Translations under genes and position numbers: made by a program
Notes under the pieces: model-generated
What the model saw: only the letters and a program-made list of their open reading frames with translations
Database searches by the model: none
What the model was told of the DNA's origin: nothing
DNA from: Ignavibacteriales bacterium
Lineage (GTDB): Bacteria; Bacteroidota; Ignavibacteria; Ignavibacteriales; SURF-24
Direction of reading: 5' to 3'
Length of the DNA stretch: 64,000 nucleotides
NCBI GenBank assembly: GCA_026390815.1
Contig: JAPLFH010000033.1
Coordinates: 124,001-188,000 of the forward strand
In this document: one piece after another, positions 10,401 through 18,895 of the stretch
Numbering within the stretch: position 1 is the first letter of the stretch
Layout: each line of letters begins with the position of its first letter

Positions 10401-11026
10401 TGGAAGAAAACGGCATTAAAGAATTCTGGCTTTGGGGATATCATGGTGGTGTTGTAGGCTTGTGGGAATCAAATATGGCAGGACCGTATGGAGACGTGAG
10501 CAACAGTAATCGTGATGAAAATGATTTGCCTGTTCTTAATAAAACTTATACTGTCTATCATTACAATTATCAGCGGGGAACATCTGAAGCAGTTGAAGAT
10601 CATATGCACCAAACTGAAGCCGTGCTAAATTATATTGATGGAAGAGACACAACGGATGAAGATAGTTGGGGCGATCTTCTTTTCTGGGGTAAGTTTGTAG
10701 GAAGCGATATATCACATAAAATTATTAATCCGCACTGCGGATGGGCGCACTATCCTCCTAATGCCATTAAGGATTATGATTGGAAAAATACAAATTTTGT
10801 TCAAACAGATATTGAGGATTGGAACCCGGAAGGAACCGGAAAAAAGATCACCATCAATTGTAACAGATGGGAGTGCAATAGTTTAAAGTGGTTTGTTTAC
10901 TGGATGCAAAACATTCCAGGTGCTAACAACGGAATTAAATACAATGATAAAAAACTAAATAATTGGTGGCAGTTTATTGGCGATTTTGATAATTCACAAA
11001 AAAATAAAATCAAACTTGTTGAGTAA
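7448..11026 (+). CDS. Large secreted glycosidase: debranching-type (alpha/alpha)6 domain plus unassigned C-terminal domain
   Basis: 1192 residues with a signal peptide (about 1-19). Residues ~20-270 are a beta-sandwich. Residues ~270-700 are an (alpha/alpha)6 barrel resembling amylo-alpha-1,6-glucosidases and related enzymes (GGDAFANSLAF, DTSPWYIVAMGDYF, YNYGAVWPFNSIMLG). Ig-like/linker sequence follows to about 880. Residues ~885-1192 form a separate Trp/His-rich domain (EEGSRYHGYKDSS, WGYHGGVVGLWESNM, HCGWAHYPPNA, DWNPEGTG) that I cannot assign to a family. RBS is weak (AAAACAGGATTTC). It is followed 54 bp later by the LacI regulator. Substrate is not evident. Confidence 0.78.
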   Translation: MKKFLISILLLIQTSNFQAQSEKNTTGSIPKFNLKENDLLISRIAQPHQYFDKIGQKAALMGFENGMFEMWVWPWKPLRNFELRFFTNNSTQAILAKDIVRTIDATPEATTITYTYESFTVKEIFIVPVKDPGLIILLDIHTVEPITIVPGFLPVMQPQWPAGIGGQYSYWDDDVKAFVISESQRRAIFLCGSPAGKEMSAPPAHMFADNPLQFKIDVKPNETREKYIPIIIAGGINTKMDSVKTLFTNLSQNAEQYYFANYNYYQDLRNSTTQIITPDKSFNSAYEWGKVALRNLLVDNPTLGKGLVAGYGLSGSGGRPGFAWFFGGDAFANSLAFNSFGDFNTVREALEFTQKWQRQENFPIRKKSGDEINRDVGKMSHELSQSDGLVDWWNDYHFGYNHADTSPWYIVAMGDYFHKSGDIDFIKESWNSIKQAYTWCLGKDSNNDGLMDLKNSGLGVLEFGSLVKIYNDMYTQALWTQSIKEVINMAGYVGDKEMEKSASSLLVKAKESLEKLFWMDDLGFYSFGANETGVQVKEKNPYPSIAFDFELMDKSRTEKSLEAFAHSDLLTDWGIRSLSSSSKFYDPRNYNYGAVWPFNSIMLGTALYKYNYNLAGFANLQSTLQHQSNYGIGVIPEVFSGDMNQKLGEAYHDQGFSTSGFMVPFLRGLTGLEVDALNMKVIFKPQLPANWDSLIINNIKVRDENLNLKFFKSSTEIRLLINKKGDSKINFEFTPVLQTGAQIINVQLNDKQIVYSVINDKKVFQPKIEFTCTNNDVVTIKLIPVPEIFLLPLKSKIGDENHSLKFISQNKEGNKIHFKVEGITGEKYEVGLTNQQLVGKIAGAKLKDGKMIVEIEPSDKKDFAEHEIIIETKQNEQFVIPVVVVKYFPVDGKNIDKKATGDWGVSLEFTRTKTDSITKEVITALEEGSRYHGYKDSSSKPSLQYKVLKTYEFLEPLPTVSKPYSKEPMTDYYEIMKRIDAKKWVEENGIKEFWLWGYHGGVVGLWESNMAGPYGDVSNSNRDENDLPVLNKTYTVYHYNYQRGTSEAVEDHMHQTEAVLNYIDGRDTTDEDSWGDLLFWGKFVGSDISHKIINPHCGWAHYPPNAIKDYDWKNTNFVQTDIEDWNPEGTGKKITINCNRWECNSLKWFVYWMQNIPGANNGIKYNDKKLNNWWQFIGDFDNSQKNKIKLVE

Positions 11027-11080
11027 AAGCATCTTAAAATTAATTTAAAAATCAACCATTAATAAGTGGACTGAAAAATT

Positions 11081-12121
11081 ATGAATAGGCGCATAACAGT
11101 AAAGCATATTGCTGAGGAATTAGGAATATCAATGATGACCGTTTCGCGCGCTTTAAATAATAGACCAAATGTTGAAGAAGGTACGAAAGAGAAAGTTTTA
11201 GAGACTTCCAAGCGGTTGGGATATATACCAAATTATATAGCAAAAAGTTTGGTTATGCGTAAAACACAAACCATCGGAGTTGTGGTTCCGGAAATTACGC
11301 ACTCATTTTTTCCGGAGGCAATCCGGGGTATTGAGGAGGCAGCTTATAAAAGAGGTTACCAGATAATGCTAACACATTCCGCAGAAGACGCAAAAAGAGA
11401 AAAAGCTGCAATACACACTCTTGCTTCCAAACGCGTAGATGGACTCCTGATTTCCGTTGCGGAATCAGTCCATGATTTTGATGTGTATAAACACATTATT
11501 AAACAACACGGTTTGCCGATTGTCTTTTTCGATAGATGTGTATATGGAATTGGTGCAAGTTGTGTTAGTGTAAATGATGAAGAAAGTTCAAAATTGATCA
11601 CCGAACATTTAATTAATCTTGGATATACTAAAATTGCACATCTCTCTGGTCCTTCTACACTTTCACTTAGCCGGGCAAGATTTAATGGATTTAAAATTGC
11701 ACTTGCTGAGCACAAAATAAAATTTATGCAGGAAGATGTAGTTGAATCTGGTTTTCATGAGGCGGGCGGTTATAAAGCGATGATGAAATTATTGGAGCGA
11801 TCTAAGAACAAACGCCCAAGAGCTATTGTGGCAGTAAATGATCCGGCTGCATTTGGAGCAATGAAAGCTATAAAAGAAAAAAATTTAAGAATACCAGAGG
11901 ACATTGCAATTGTTGGTTTTTCGGATGATATCCGGGCTGAGTGGATGTACACTCCTTTAACAACTGTAAGGCAACCAGCGTACGAAGTAGGTAAAAGGGC
12001 TGCCGAAAAGTTAATTGCCCACATTGAAAACAAAACCGAAATAATTGAAGAAATTAGTGTTCATACTGAACAAATAATCCGCAAGTCGTGCGGTTGGAAA
12101 CTTAAAGGAAAACATCATTGA
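11081..12121 (+). CDS. LacI family transcriptional regulator
   Basis: 346 residues. The N-terminal LacI helix-turn-helix is clear (VKHIAEELGISMMTVSRALN, residues ~8-27, with the hinge helix near 50). It is followed by a periplasmic-binding-protein-like ligand domain (TIGVVVPEITHSFF, VDGLLISVAES, AIVAVNDPAAFGAMKA). Such proteins repress sugar genes until a sugar or sugar phosphate binds. A promoter with a LacI-type palindrome lies just downstream in front of the M24 gene (12199-12212), and a second palindrome of the same type lies before the corrinoid operon at 47237-47250. No such site was seen in front of lacI itself. Confidence 0.93.
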   Translation: MNRRITVKHIAEELGISMMTVSRALNNRPNVEEGTKEKVLETSKRLGYIPNYIAKSLVMRKTQTIGVVVPEITHSFFPEAIRGIEEAAYKRGYQIMLTHSAEDAKREKAAIHTLASKRVDGLLISVAESVHDFDVYKHIIKQHGLPIVFFDRCVYGIGASCVSVNDEESSKLITEHLINLGYTKIAHLSGPSTLSLSRARFNGFKIALAEHKIKFMQEDVVESGFHEAGGYKAMMKLLERSKNKRPRAIVAVNDPAAFGAMKAIKEKNLRIPEDIAIVGFSDDIRAEWMYTPLTTVRQPAYEVGKRAAEKLIAHIENKTEIIEEISVHTEQIIRKSCGWKLKGKHH

Positions 12122-12158
12122 AAATAATAACCGATAGAATTTTATATGTGTATAATGG

Positions 12159-12212
12159 TTGACTTTTTTTAATTTTTAATCTATTATGCACCATAAATTG
12201 TTAACGCTAACA
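12159..12212 (+). promoter_or_regulatory. Promoter with LacI-type operator before the M24/epimerase/symporter genes
   Basis: TTGACT at 12159-12164 and TATTAT at 12182-12187 are separated by 17 bases, a good sigma-70-type promoter. The palindrome TGTTAACGCTAACA (12199-12212) starts 12 bases after the -10 box and would cover the transcription start, the usual place for a repressor. The central CG and arms fit LacI-family operators. The regulator gene ends 38 bp upstream of the -35 box. Confidence 0.75.
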
Positions 12213-12312
12213 GTTTGGATTTTTATTGATAATCACAATTTTGTAATTGAAGTGTACCCGGTAAAAAATATAAAAATTAATATTTTTTCTATTCAATAAG
12301 AGGAAAACAAAA

Positions 12313-13614
12313 ATGAAAAAATTAATTATCTCTCTGTTTGTTATTCCGGTTTTTATTTTAGTCTCCTGCAATAAGCAGGAACAAACGAAAGATGGCGGAA
12401 ATTCTGTGTGGAAGGGAAATGCGCAAACAATTCTAACTAAAGAAGAAATTAATTCAGAAATATCTGAGAAGATGATTAGACTGCAGAAATTTATGGATGA
12501 AAATAAAATAAATGGGATGCTCTTTACGCAGGTTAGAAATGTAAATTGGATTACTGCCGGTTTGGCAAATGTTCAAATTGTGTTGAACAAAGATGTTGGT
12601 GCTGCATCTCTGCTGATAATGAAAGATGGGAAAAAATATCTTATCTGCAGTGGATCAGAAGCTGGCAGAATGATGGATGAATCATTAAAGGACCTGGGTT
12701 ATGAATTAAAAATGTTTAACTGGTACGAAAGCAATCCGGTTAAAGATGTACGCGGAAATATCATCAAGGAATTAGCAACTGGTGGAAAGATTGGAAGTGA
12801 TAATTCTTTTCCGGGGACTGTGTTAATGGCAGATCAGTTTAAACCGTTAAGATTTTCTTTAACAGATTCAGAAATTAAACGATACCGATGGCTTGGAGAA
12901 CAATGTACAGAAGCTGTTCAAGATGTTTGTGAAAAATTAAAACCCGGGATGGATGAATTTGAGATGGAAGCCTTAACATCTGCAGAGCTACGTTCACGTG
13001 GTATTTTACCTACCGTTTTATTAATGGGTGTTGATGATAGAATTTACAAATATCGCCACGCTTTACCTGGTGGTGCAAAACTAAAAGAATATGCAATGGT
13101 AAATATTGTTGCCGAAAAATGGGGAATGCCAATTGCCGTTACCCGTTTCGTTTATTTCGGAAATAAACTGCCGACGGAATTGGAAAATAAATTAAAGCAA
13201 ACAGCAATCGTTATGGCAAAGTATGAAGAAGCAACAAAACCTGGAAAACCAGTTGCGGAAATTTTTGAAGAATGTAAGCAATGGTATAAAGATGCTGGTT
13301 TTGAAGGTGAATGGATGAAGCATCATCAGGGTGGAGCAATTGGATACGATGACCGTGAGTATGTTATTTATCCGGGAGTTCAGGGAATTGTTCAGGAAAA
13401 ACAAGCATTTGCCTGGAACCCAACCATTACTGGCGCAAAGGTAGAAGATACAATCATTTCATTTAAAGACAGCGTTGAAGTTATAACTAAATCCAAAGAT
13501 TGGCCAATGCTGATTGTTAATCTAAACGGAAAAAAATATTTACAACCTGGAATTCTTTTGGTTGATAAATCCTCTGGAAAAATAATACAACAAAAAAATA
13601 TTGAAATTAATTAG
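12313..13614 (+). CDS. M24 (creatinase/Xaa-Pro peptidase-fold) lipoprotein, probably inactive
   Basis: 433 residues with a lipoprotein signal (lipobox LVSC, Cys at about 19), so probably anchored in the periplasm. The C-terminal half has the M24 pita-bread fold. Active M24 enzymes bind two metals with Asp, Asp, His, Glu, Glu. Here the second Asp position is Ala275 (PIAVTRF) and the first Glu position is Asn369 (AWNPTI). The position of the first Asp is also not Asp (VNIVAE). The His region is kept (HHQGGAIG, 337-344), as is Glu378 (KVEDTI). I infer a non-catalytic protein that may bind a ligand. RBS AAGAGGAAAAC is good. First gene after the LacI-controlled promoter. Confidence 0.75.
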   Translation: MKKLIISLFVIPVFILVSCNKQEQTKDGGNSVWKGNAQTILTKEEINSEISEKMIRLQKFMDENKINGMLFTQVRNVNWITAGLANVQIVLNKDVGAASLLIMKDGKKYLICSGSEAGRMMDESLKDLGYELKMFNWYESNPVKDVRGNIIKELATGGKIGSDNSFPGTVLMADQFKPLRFSLTDSEIKRYRWLGEQCTEAVQDVCEKLKPGMDEFEMEALTSAELRSRGILPTVLLMGVDDRIYKYRHALPGGAKLKEYAMVNIVAEKWGMPIAVTRFVYFGNKLPTELENKLKQTAIVMAKYEEATKPGKPVAEIFEECKQWYKDAGFEGEWMKHHQGGAIGYDDREYVIYPGVQGIVQEKQAFAWNPTITGAKVEDTIISFKDSVEVITKSKDWPMLIVNLNGKKYLQPGILLVDKSSGKIIQQKNIEIN

Positions 13615-13626
13615 AAAGAGGATGTT

Positions 13627-14628
13627 GTGATTGATGTTTTTGTTAAGGATGGATTAACTAATATTGTTCTTCAAAACGAATTTATAAAAATTGTTGTGCT
13701 TCCGGAAATCGGGGGGAAAATGATTGAGTTGAAAAACAAGATTACTTCTACTCAATTTCTTCTTGAACCGCAAAATGGAAAAAATAAATATGAACGGATT
13801 GAATATGGAGACGACTTCTCAAAGTTTGATATTAGTGGTTTTGATGAGTGTTTCCCAAACATTTCTAAATCCACAATTAAACTGGAAGACAATGTTGAAG
13901 TAGAATTACCGGATCATGGTGAGCTATGGTCGCGCCCATGGAATTTTAGAATTGAAGACGATAGTATAATCTTGTCGATCTCTGGAATTAAGTTATGCTA
14001 CCAGATGGAAAAAAGAATTTCCATAAACAAAAACAAAATTGTTATTGATTATTTACTTGAAAACACTTCTAAACAAAATATTCCGTACTTGTGGTCATCT
14101 CATCCATTGCTTAAAGTTGAACCGGGCGCTAAAATTATTTTACCATCAAGTGTAAAAGATGTTTTCTTAAATTGGGCATCCGATAAGGAGATTGGAAACT
14201 TTGGTGATATAATTCCATATCCATATTTAACTAATAAAAGAATTGATTATTCAGAAGTTCAGAATCAAGGTTTTGGAAAAGCAGTAAAATTGTTTAGCAG
14301 TAATTTGGATAATGGTTATTGTGCATTATTTTTGCCAGCCAAAAACGAAAGCCTTGTTTTTCAATTTGATGAGAAAGTAATTCCTTATTTAGGAATATGG
14401 CTTTGCTATGGTGGTTGGCCTGAAAACGCAAAGAAGAAACACTTAACTGTTGCATTAGAACCAACAAGCGGTTTTCCGGATGCACTGGATGAAGCTATTA
14501 ATAGAAATACTTGCCAGTGGTTAAAACCTTTTGCACAAAATAACTGGCAGCTAAATATGATCCTGGTAAATGGGAAATCAATTTTTGAAGACGAGGAATT
14601 TTCTTCAACAAATAGTTTTTCTCATTAG
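13627..14628 (+). CDS. Aldose 1-epimerase/galactose-mutarotase-like protein
   Basis: 333 residues, GTG start 12 bp after the M24 gene with AGAGGATG as ribosome binding site. The sequence is an all-beta galactose-mutarotase-like fold. IVVLPEIGGKMIEL near the N-terminus resembles the GA-x-I strand of aldose epimerases, and YLWSSHPLLKVEPG (about 155-168) matches the catalytic-His strand. No signal peptide, so cytoplasmic. It may interconvert anomers of an imported sugar. It could also belong to a related DUF4432-type family; substrate cannot be inferred. Confidence 0.7.
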   Translation: MIDVFVKDGLTNIVLQNEFIKIVVLPEIGGKMIELKNKITSTQFLLEPQNGKNKYERIEYGDDFSKFDISGFDECFPNISKSTIKLEDNVEVELPDHGELWSRPWNFRIEDDSIILSISGIKLCYQMEKRISINKNKIVIDYLLENTSKQNIPYLWSSHPLLKVEPGAKIILPSSVKDVFLNWASDKEIGNFGDIIPYPYLTNKRIDYSEVQNQGFGKAVKLFSSNLDNGYCALFLPAKNESLVFQFDEKVIPYLGIWLCYGGWPENAKKKHLTVALEPTSGFPDALDEAINRNTCQWLKPFAQNNWQLNMILVNGKSIFEDEEFSSTNSFSH

Positions 14629-14675
14629 TATATTAAGCACAAAATTTTTCAGTTCATTTAAAAAAGGAATAAACT

Positions 14676-16352
14676 ATGGTGTCAATCGGACTTACATTTT
14701 TCGACTGGCTTATCATCGCAATCTATTTCGCATTTGTTTTGGGGATTGGATGGTATCTAAAAAAATTCACTAAGAATGAAGAGGATTTTTTTCTTGCGGG
14801 CAGAAGGAATAGTTCCATGGTCGCAGGACTTGCATTCCTTTCTGCAAATCTTGGTGCGCTGGAATTGCTTGGAATGACCGGAAATACATTTCAGTATGGA
14901 ATGTTTGTAACGCACTTTTACTGGATTGGAGCAATACCGGCAATGCTTTTCCTCGGCGTTTATATGATGCCGTTCTATTACAGCGCTAAAATTAAATCAG
15001 TGCCTGGCTATCTTAAACTTCGCTTTGATGAAAAAACAAGAGTGCTTAATGGAATTGCATTTGCAATAATGACGCTGCTTGTATCGGGTATAAATCTTTA
15101 CGCTATGGCTCTGGTACTTCATACATTTCTTGGCTGGGATTGGAACATCAGCATGTGGATTTCTGCATTAACTGTGGCGGGTTATGTTACTTTGTCTGGA
15201 TTAATGTCCGCTATCTTTACAGAAATCATTCAATTTTTTCTTATCTGGTTTGGATTGTTCCTTGTTGCCATTCTTGGAATTGTAGAAGTTGGAAGTATTG
15301 GTGAAATTTTTAGAAGAGTTGATGAACTTTATAGCACCGTTTCTTTTACAACTCTTTGGTCTTCAAGCGGTAGTCCAGCAAATAATGGGATGGCTATAAC
15401 CTGGGGCGGAATAGTTTTAGGATTAGGATTTGTTTTATCATTTGGATATTGGACCACCGACTTTCTTGTAGTACAAAGAGCATTCTCGGCAAAGGATCTT
15501 CGCTCTGCAAGAATGACACCGATACTTGCTTCATTCTTTAAAATGGCGGTTCCATTCATTGTAATATTAACCGGCTTGATTGCAATAGTTCTTGCTAACG
15601 ATCCTAAAAGCGGATTTGCATTGCTGAAGGATGGCAACCAGCTTCGCTACGATTCGGCTTTGCCTTTGTTGATTGTTCGTTACTATCCTGCTGGTTTAGT
15701 TGGTTTGGGAATTACTGCACTGCTTGCAGGATTTATGGCGGGGCAAGCCGGCAACATCAGCGCATTTAATACAGTATGGACTTACGATATTTATAAATCT
15801 GTTATTAATAAAAATGCATCGGATACTCATTTGCTTTGGATGGGCAGAGCTGCAACAATTGTTGGAATCATCATAAGTGTTGGAACTGCTTATTGGGCAA
15901 AAAGCTTTCCAAGCATTATGGATTATATGCAGGCAATCTTTTCCTGGGTTAACGCTCCTCTATTTGCAACAATGCTTCTTGGAATGTTTGTGGTTTGGAT
16001 TACTCCCAACGGTGCATTCTGGGGATTGATAAGCGGTATGACTTCATCTTTTACTTTGTTCATCCTGGATAAAATGAAATGGGGTGATTTAACATTTTTA
16101 ACTTTATCTTCCAAAGCTAGTGATCAGGCAACTAACTTCTGGCGTGCCTGGTGGGCTTGGTTGATTTGCTTCCTTGTAACTATAATCGTCAGTTCGTTCA
16201 CTAAGAAAAAACCTAAAGAGCAATTAGTTGGGTTGGTAAAAGGATTAACTCCGGAAGTTATTGATAAAGATATTGCCATCTACCGTAAGCCCGAATTCGT
16301 TGCTATTATTTCATTAATTGTATTGATCATTTTAAACATTATTTTCTGGTAA
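14676..16352 (+). CDS. Sodium:solute symporter (SSS family)
   Basis: 558 residues, strongly hydrophobic with about 14 membrane segments. Typical SSS features are seen: the N-terminal DWLIIAIYFAFVLGIGWYLKK, the FFLAGRRNSSMVAGLAFLSANLGALE loop split over TM1-2, and the DFLVVQRAFSAKD segment. The family imports sugars, myo-inositol, sialic acid or similar solutes with sodium. Strong AAAAAAGGAATAAACT ribosome binding site. It lies between the epimerase-like gene and a 67-residue membrane protein, in the LacI-controlled operon, so a sugar from glycan breakdown is the likely cargo. Confidence 0.9.
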   Translation: MVSIGLTFFDWLIIAIYFAFVLGIGWYLKKFTKNEEDFFLAGRRNSSMVAGLAFLSANLGALELLGMTGNTFQYGMFVTHFYWIGAIPAMLFLGVYMMPFYYSAKIKSVPGYLKLRFDEKTRVLNGIAFAIMTLLVSGINLYAMALVLHTFLGWDWNISMWISALTVAGYVTLSGLMSAIFTEIIQFFLIWFGLFLVAILGIVEVGSIGEIFRRVDELYSTVSFTTLWSSSGSPANNGMAITWGGIVLGLGFVLSFGYWTTDFLVVQRAFSAKDLRSARMTPILASFFKMAVPFIVILTGLIAIVLANDPKSGFALLKDGNQLRYDSALPLLIVRYYPAGLVGLGITALLAGFMAGQAGNISAFNTVWTYDIYKSVINKNASDTHLLWMGRAATIVGIIISVGTAYWAKSFPSIMDYMQAIFSWVNAPLFATMLLGMFVVWITPNGAFWGLISGMTSSFTLFILDKMKWGDLTFLTLSSKASDQATNFWRAWWAWLICFLVTIIVSSFTKKKPKEQLVGLVKGLTPEVIDKDIAIYRKPEFVAIISLIVLIILNIIFW

Positions 16353-16367
16353 TAGAGGAGATTAAAG

Positions 16368-16571
16368 ATGAAACCAATTTGGTATTTTGTTGGACTATTG
16401 TTGCTTGCGTTGGGTGTAATTATTTTTTTTACCGGAATATATTTTTGGATTAATCCACCACTGCATCAAACTGTTCTTGGAGAAACTCACCCGAGCATTT
16501 GGTGGGGCGCAATTATGGTTATTGCCGGAGGAATTTTCTTAATTAAAAATTGGAATGTTAAAGTGGAATAA
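16368..16571 (+). CDS. Small two-TM membrane protein next to symporter
   Basis: 67 residues with two predicted membrane helices (LLLALGVIIFFTGIYFWI and WGAIMVIAGGIFLIK). It begins 15 bp after the symporter with a strong AGAGGAG ribosome binding site, so translation is well supported. No known family is recognised. Position suggests an accessory subunit of the symporter, but this is inference only. Confidence 0.7.
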   Translation: MKPIWYFVGLLLLALGVIIFFTGIYFWINPPLHQTVLGETHPSIWWGAIMVIAGGIFLIKNWNVKVE

Positions 16572-16680
16572 TTCCTAATAAACCGTGCAGGTAAAAGGAA
16601 ATGTTTTTGTCCGGAGCATAATTTAAAATTAGAGTAAAATAATTGATGCTTAATTAAAATTGATTTAAAGGAATTCAAAA

Positions 16681-17835
16681 TTGAATATAGCGGAAGGTGT
16701 TGAATACCGGTTTGTAAAATATTTTGGGAAGAAACCATTAATTGTTCGTTCACCCGGAAGAGTAAACCTGATTGGTGAACACACTGACTATAACAATGGA
16801 TTTGTTCTTCCTGCTGCTATTGATAAATCAATTATTTTTGCGGTTGCACCACGTACAGATAATAAGTGTAAACTTCACGCGGAAGATTTGAATGCTGATT
16901 ATGAATTTGATTTAACCAATTTTCAAAAATCAAAAAAAACCTGGCCAAATTACTTACTTGGAGTAGTTGATCAACTTAAAAAAAATGGTTATGCTGTTGG
17001 TGGATTTGATTGTGTGTTTGGCGGAGATATTCCGATTGGTGCCGGGCTTTCTTCCTCAGCAGCCATAGAAGCAGGTTTAGCATTTGCGCTTAATGAAATT
17101 TTTCAGCTAAATATTCCAAAGCTGGATATGGTGAAGATGGCGCAAAAAGCTGAACACGAGTTTGCCGGAGTTCTTTGTGGAATAATGGATCAGTTCATAA
17201 ACATTTTTGGGCAGGCAAATAAAGTTTTAAAATTGGATTGCCGTTCGCTGGAATATGAATATTATCCATTCGAGTTGAAAGATGTAAAAATTGTTCTGCT
17301 GGATACACACGTTAAACATTCACTCGGTTCCAGTGAGTACAACATCCGCCGTGCACAATGCGAAGCTGGAGTAAAGATTTTGCAAAAGTATAATCTGGAT
17401 ATTAAAAGTCTGCGCGATGTTTCGCTCGATCTTTTAATTGAACACGAAGGCGAATTTGACGAACTGATTTATAAACGCTGCTCTTATGTATTAAACGAAA
17501 ACATCCGACTTCTTTCCGGCTGTGAGGATTTGAAGAAAAATGATTTGTCATCATTTGGAAAAAGAATGTATCAATCACACGAAGGTTTACGAGATTATTA
17601 CCAGGTAAGCTGCAGTGAGCTTGATGTTTTGGTGGAGATTGCACTTAAGGAATCAGCTGTTTTTGGTGCAAGAATGATGGGTGGTGGTTTTGGCGGCTGT
17701 ACAATAAATCTTGTTAAAGAAAAGGGAATGAATGATTTTATTGCAAAAGCAAAAGATGAATATTTAAGAAAGGTTGGGCAGGAACTGAAAGTTTACGTTA
17801 CTTCAATTAAAGGCGGAACTGAAGTAATTAAATAA
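16681..17835 (+). CDS. galK: Galactokinase
   Basis: 384 residues; phosphorylates galactose at C1 with ATP, the entry step of the Leloir pathway. GHMP-kinase signatures are all present: the galactokinase motif PGRVNLIGEHTDYNNGFVLP (residues ~22-41), the ATP loop IPIGAGLSSSAAIEAG (~118-133), and MMGGGFGGCTI near 336. The length is normal for bacterial GalK. Start is TTG at 16681 with AAAGGA upstream; no better start is seen. No galT or galE is in the window. Confidence 0.93.
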   Translation: MNIAEGVEYRFVKYFGKKPLIVRSPGRVNLIGEHTDYNNGFVLPAAIDKSIIFAVAPRTDNKCKLHAEDLNADYEFDLTNFQKSKKTWPNYLLGVVDQLKKNGYAVGGFDCVFGGDIPIGAGLSSSAAIEAGLAFALNEIFQLNIPKLDMVKMAQKAEHEFAGVLCGIMDQFINIFGQANKVLKLDCRSLEYEYYPFELKDVKIVLLDTHVKHSLGSSEYNIRRAQCEAGVKILQKYNLDIKSLRDVSLDLLIEHEGEFDELIYKRCSYVLNENIRLLSGCEDLKKNDLSSFGKRMYQSHEGLRDYYQVSCSELDVLVEIALKESAVFGARMMGGGFGGCTINLVKEKGMNDFIAKAKDEYLRKVGQELKVYVTSIKGGTEVIK

Positions 17836-17840
17836 TATTT

Positions 17841-17928
17841 TAGCACGCAGATTAATAAGATGCCAATAAACATAAATTGTTTTTGCAAATCAGCGTTAAT
17901 CAAAATTATCCGCGTCATCCGCGTGCTA
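17841..17928. repeat. 88-bp miniature inverted-repeat element related to the GxxExxY element ends
   Basis: TAGCACGCAGAT at 17841-17852 and ATCCGCGTGCTA at 17917-17928 are inverted copies matching at 11 of 12 positions. The inner sequence includes ATCCGCGTC and AATCAGCGTTAAT, units like those at the ends of the 5136-5601 element. There is no gene inside. It lies between galK and the ABC transporter genes. Confidence 0.6.
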
Positions 17929-17972
17929 TTCTTTAACGATAAAATTTTGTGGACCAACTAAAAAGGTTGAAT

Positions 17973-18893
17973 ATGAAAATCAAAATATTTATAGCTCTGT
18001 TAATCACCGCATCCATCATTTCATTTTTTTTCTGTAACAAAAAAGAAGAAAAGAAAACCAACAAAGTTATAGGTGTAACTTTACTTAAACGCGGAGATGT
18101 TTTCTATCTTGATCTGGAAGAAGCTCTAAAGAAGGAAGCCGCTAAAAACAATTATGAATTAATTGTCACTTCGGCTGATTTCGATCTTGGAAAACAAATT
18201 GCCCAAATAGAAGATTTCATTTCCCGCAAGGTTGATGCAATCATCGTTTGCCCGGTTGATTCCAAAGGTATTGGACAGGGAATTATCGAAGCTAATAAAG
18301 CCAACATTCCAATCTTTACTGCCGATATTGCAGCGCAGGATGGAAAAGTTGTTGCCCACATCGCTTCTGATAATATTGCAGGTGGAAGACTTGCCGGTGA
18401 GTATCTTGCAAAAATGCTAAATGGAAAAGGAAAAGTTGCTGTAATAAATCAACCGGCAATTACTTCCGTTCTCGATAGAGTTCAGGGATTCAAAGAAGCG
18501 ATTTCAAAATATCCTGATATAAAACTTGTTGCTGATATAAACGGGCAAGGTGTTCGCGATAGATCTCTCCAGGTTACTGCAGATGTTCTGCAATCAAATC
18601 CAGATTTAACTGGAATATTTGGAATCAATGACGAATCCGCTCTTGGCGCACTTGATGCAGTTCAGCAATTTAAGAAAATGAATCTAACTATTGTTGGCTA
18701 TGATGCAACTCCACCTGCAGTTGACGCAATTTTGAAAGGGACAGCTCTTAAAGCTGATGTTATTCAAAAACCAGGATTGATTGGCGAAACAACTATACAA
18801 AAAATAAAAGATTACTTTGAAGGGAAACCGGTTCCTGCAGTTGTACCGGTAGCAGTTGGAATTGTAGATAAAGAATCATTAGATAAAAAATAA
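17973..18893 (+). CDS. Ribose-type ABC transporter, sugar-binding lipoprotein
   Basis: 306 residues from the ATG at 17973, chosen over the GTG at 17949 because AAAAAGGTTGAAT precedes it and the signal sequence then has normal form (KIKIFIALLITASII...FFFC lipobox). The mature part is a periplasmic-binding-protein type I fold (VIGVTLLKRGDVFY, VDAIIVCPVDSKG, GIFGINDESALGALDA). It would bind a monosaccharide in the periplasm and deliver it to the ATPase and permease encoded directly downstream. Similar to RbsB/XylF/LsrB proteins; the sugar is not known. Confidence 0.9.
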   Translation: MKIKIFIALLITASIISFFFCNKKEEKKTNKVIGVTLLKRGDVFYLDLEEALKKEAAKNNYELIVTSADFDLGKQIAQIEDFISRKVDAIIVCPVDSKGIGQGIIEANKANIPIFTADIAAQDGKVVAHIASDNIAGGRLAGEYLAKMLNGKGKVAVINQPAITSVLDRVQGFKEAISKYPDIKLVADINGQGVRDRSLQVTADVLQSNPDLTGIFGINDESALGALDAVQQFKKMNLTIVGYDATPPAVDAILKGTALKADVIQKPGLIGETTIQKIKDYFEGKPVPAVVPVAVGIVDKESLDKK

Positions 18894-18895
18894 TA

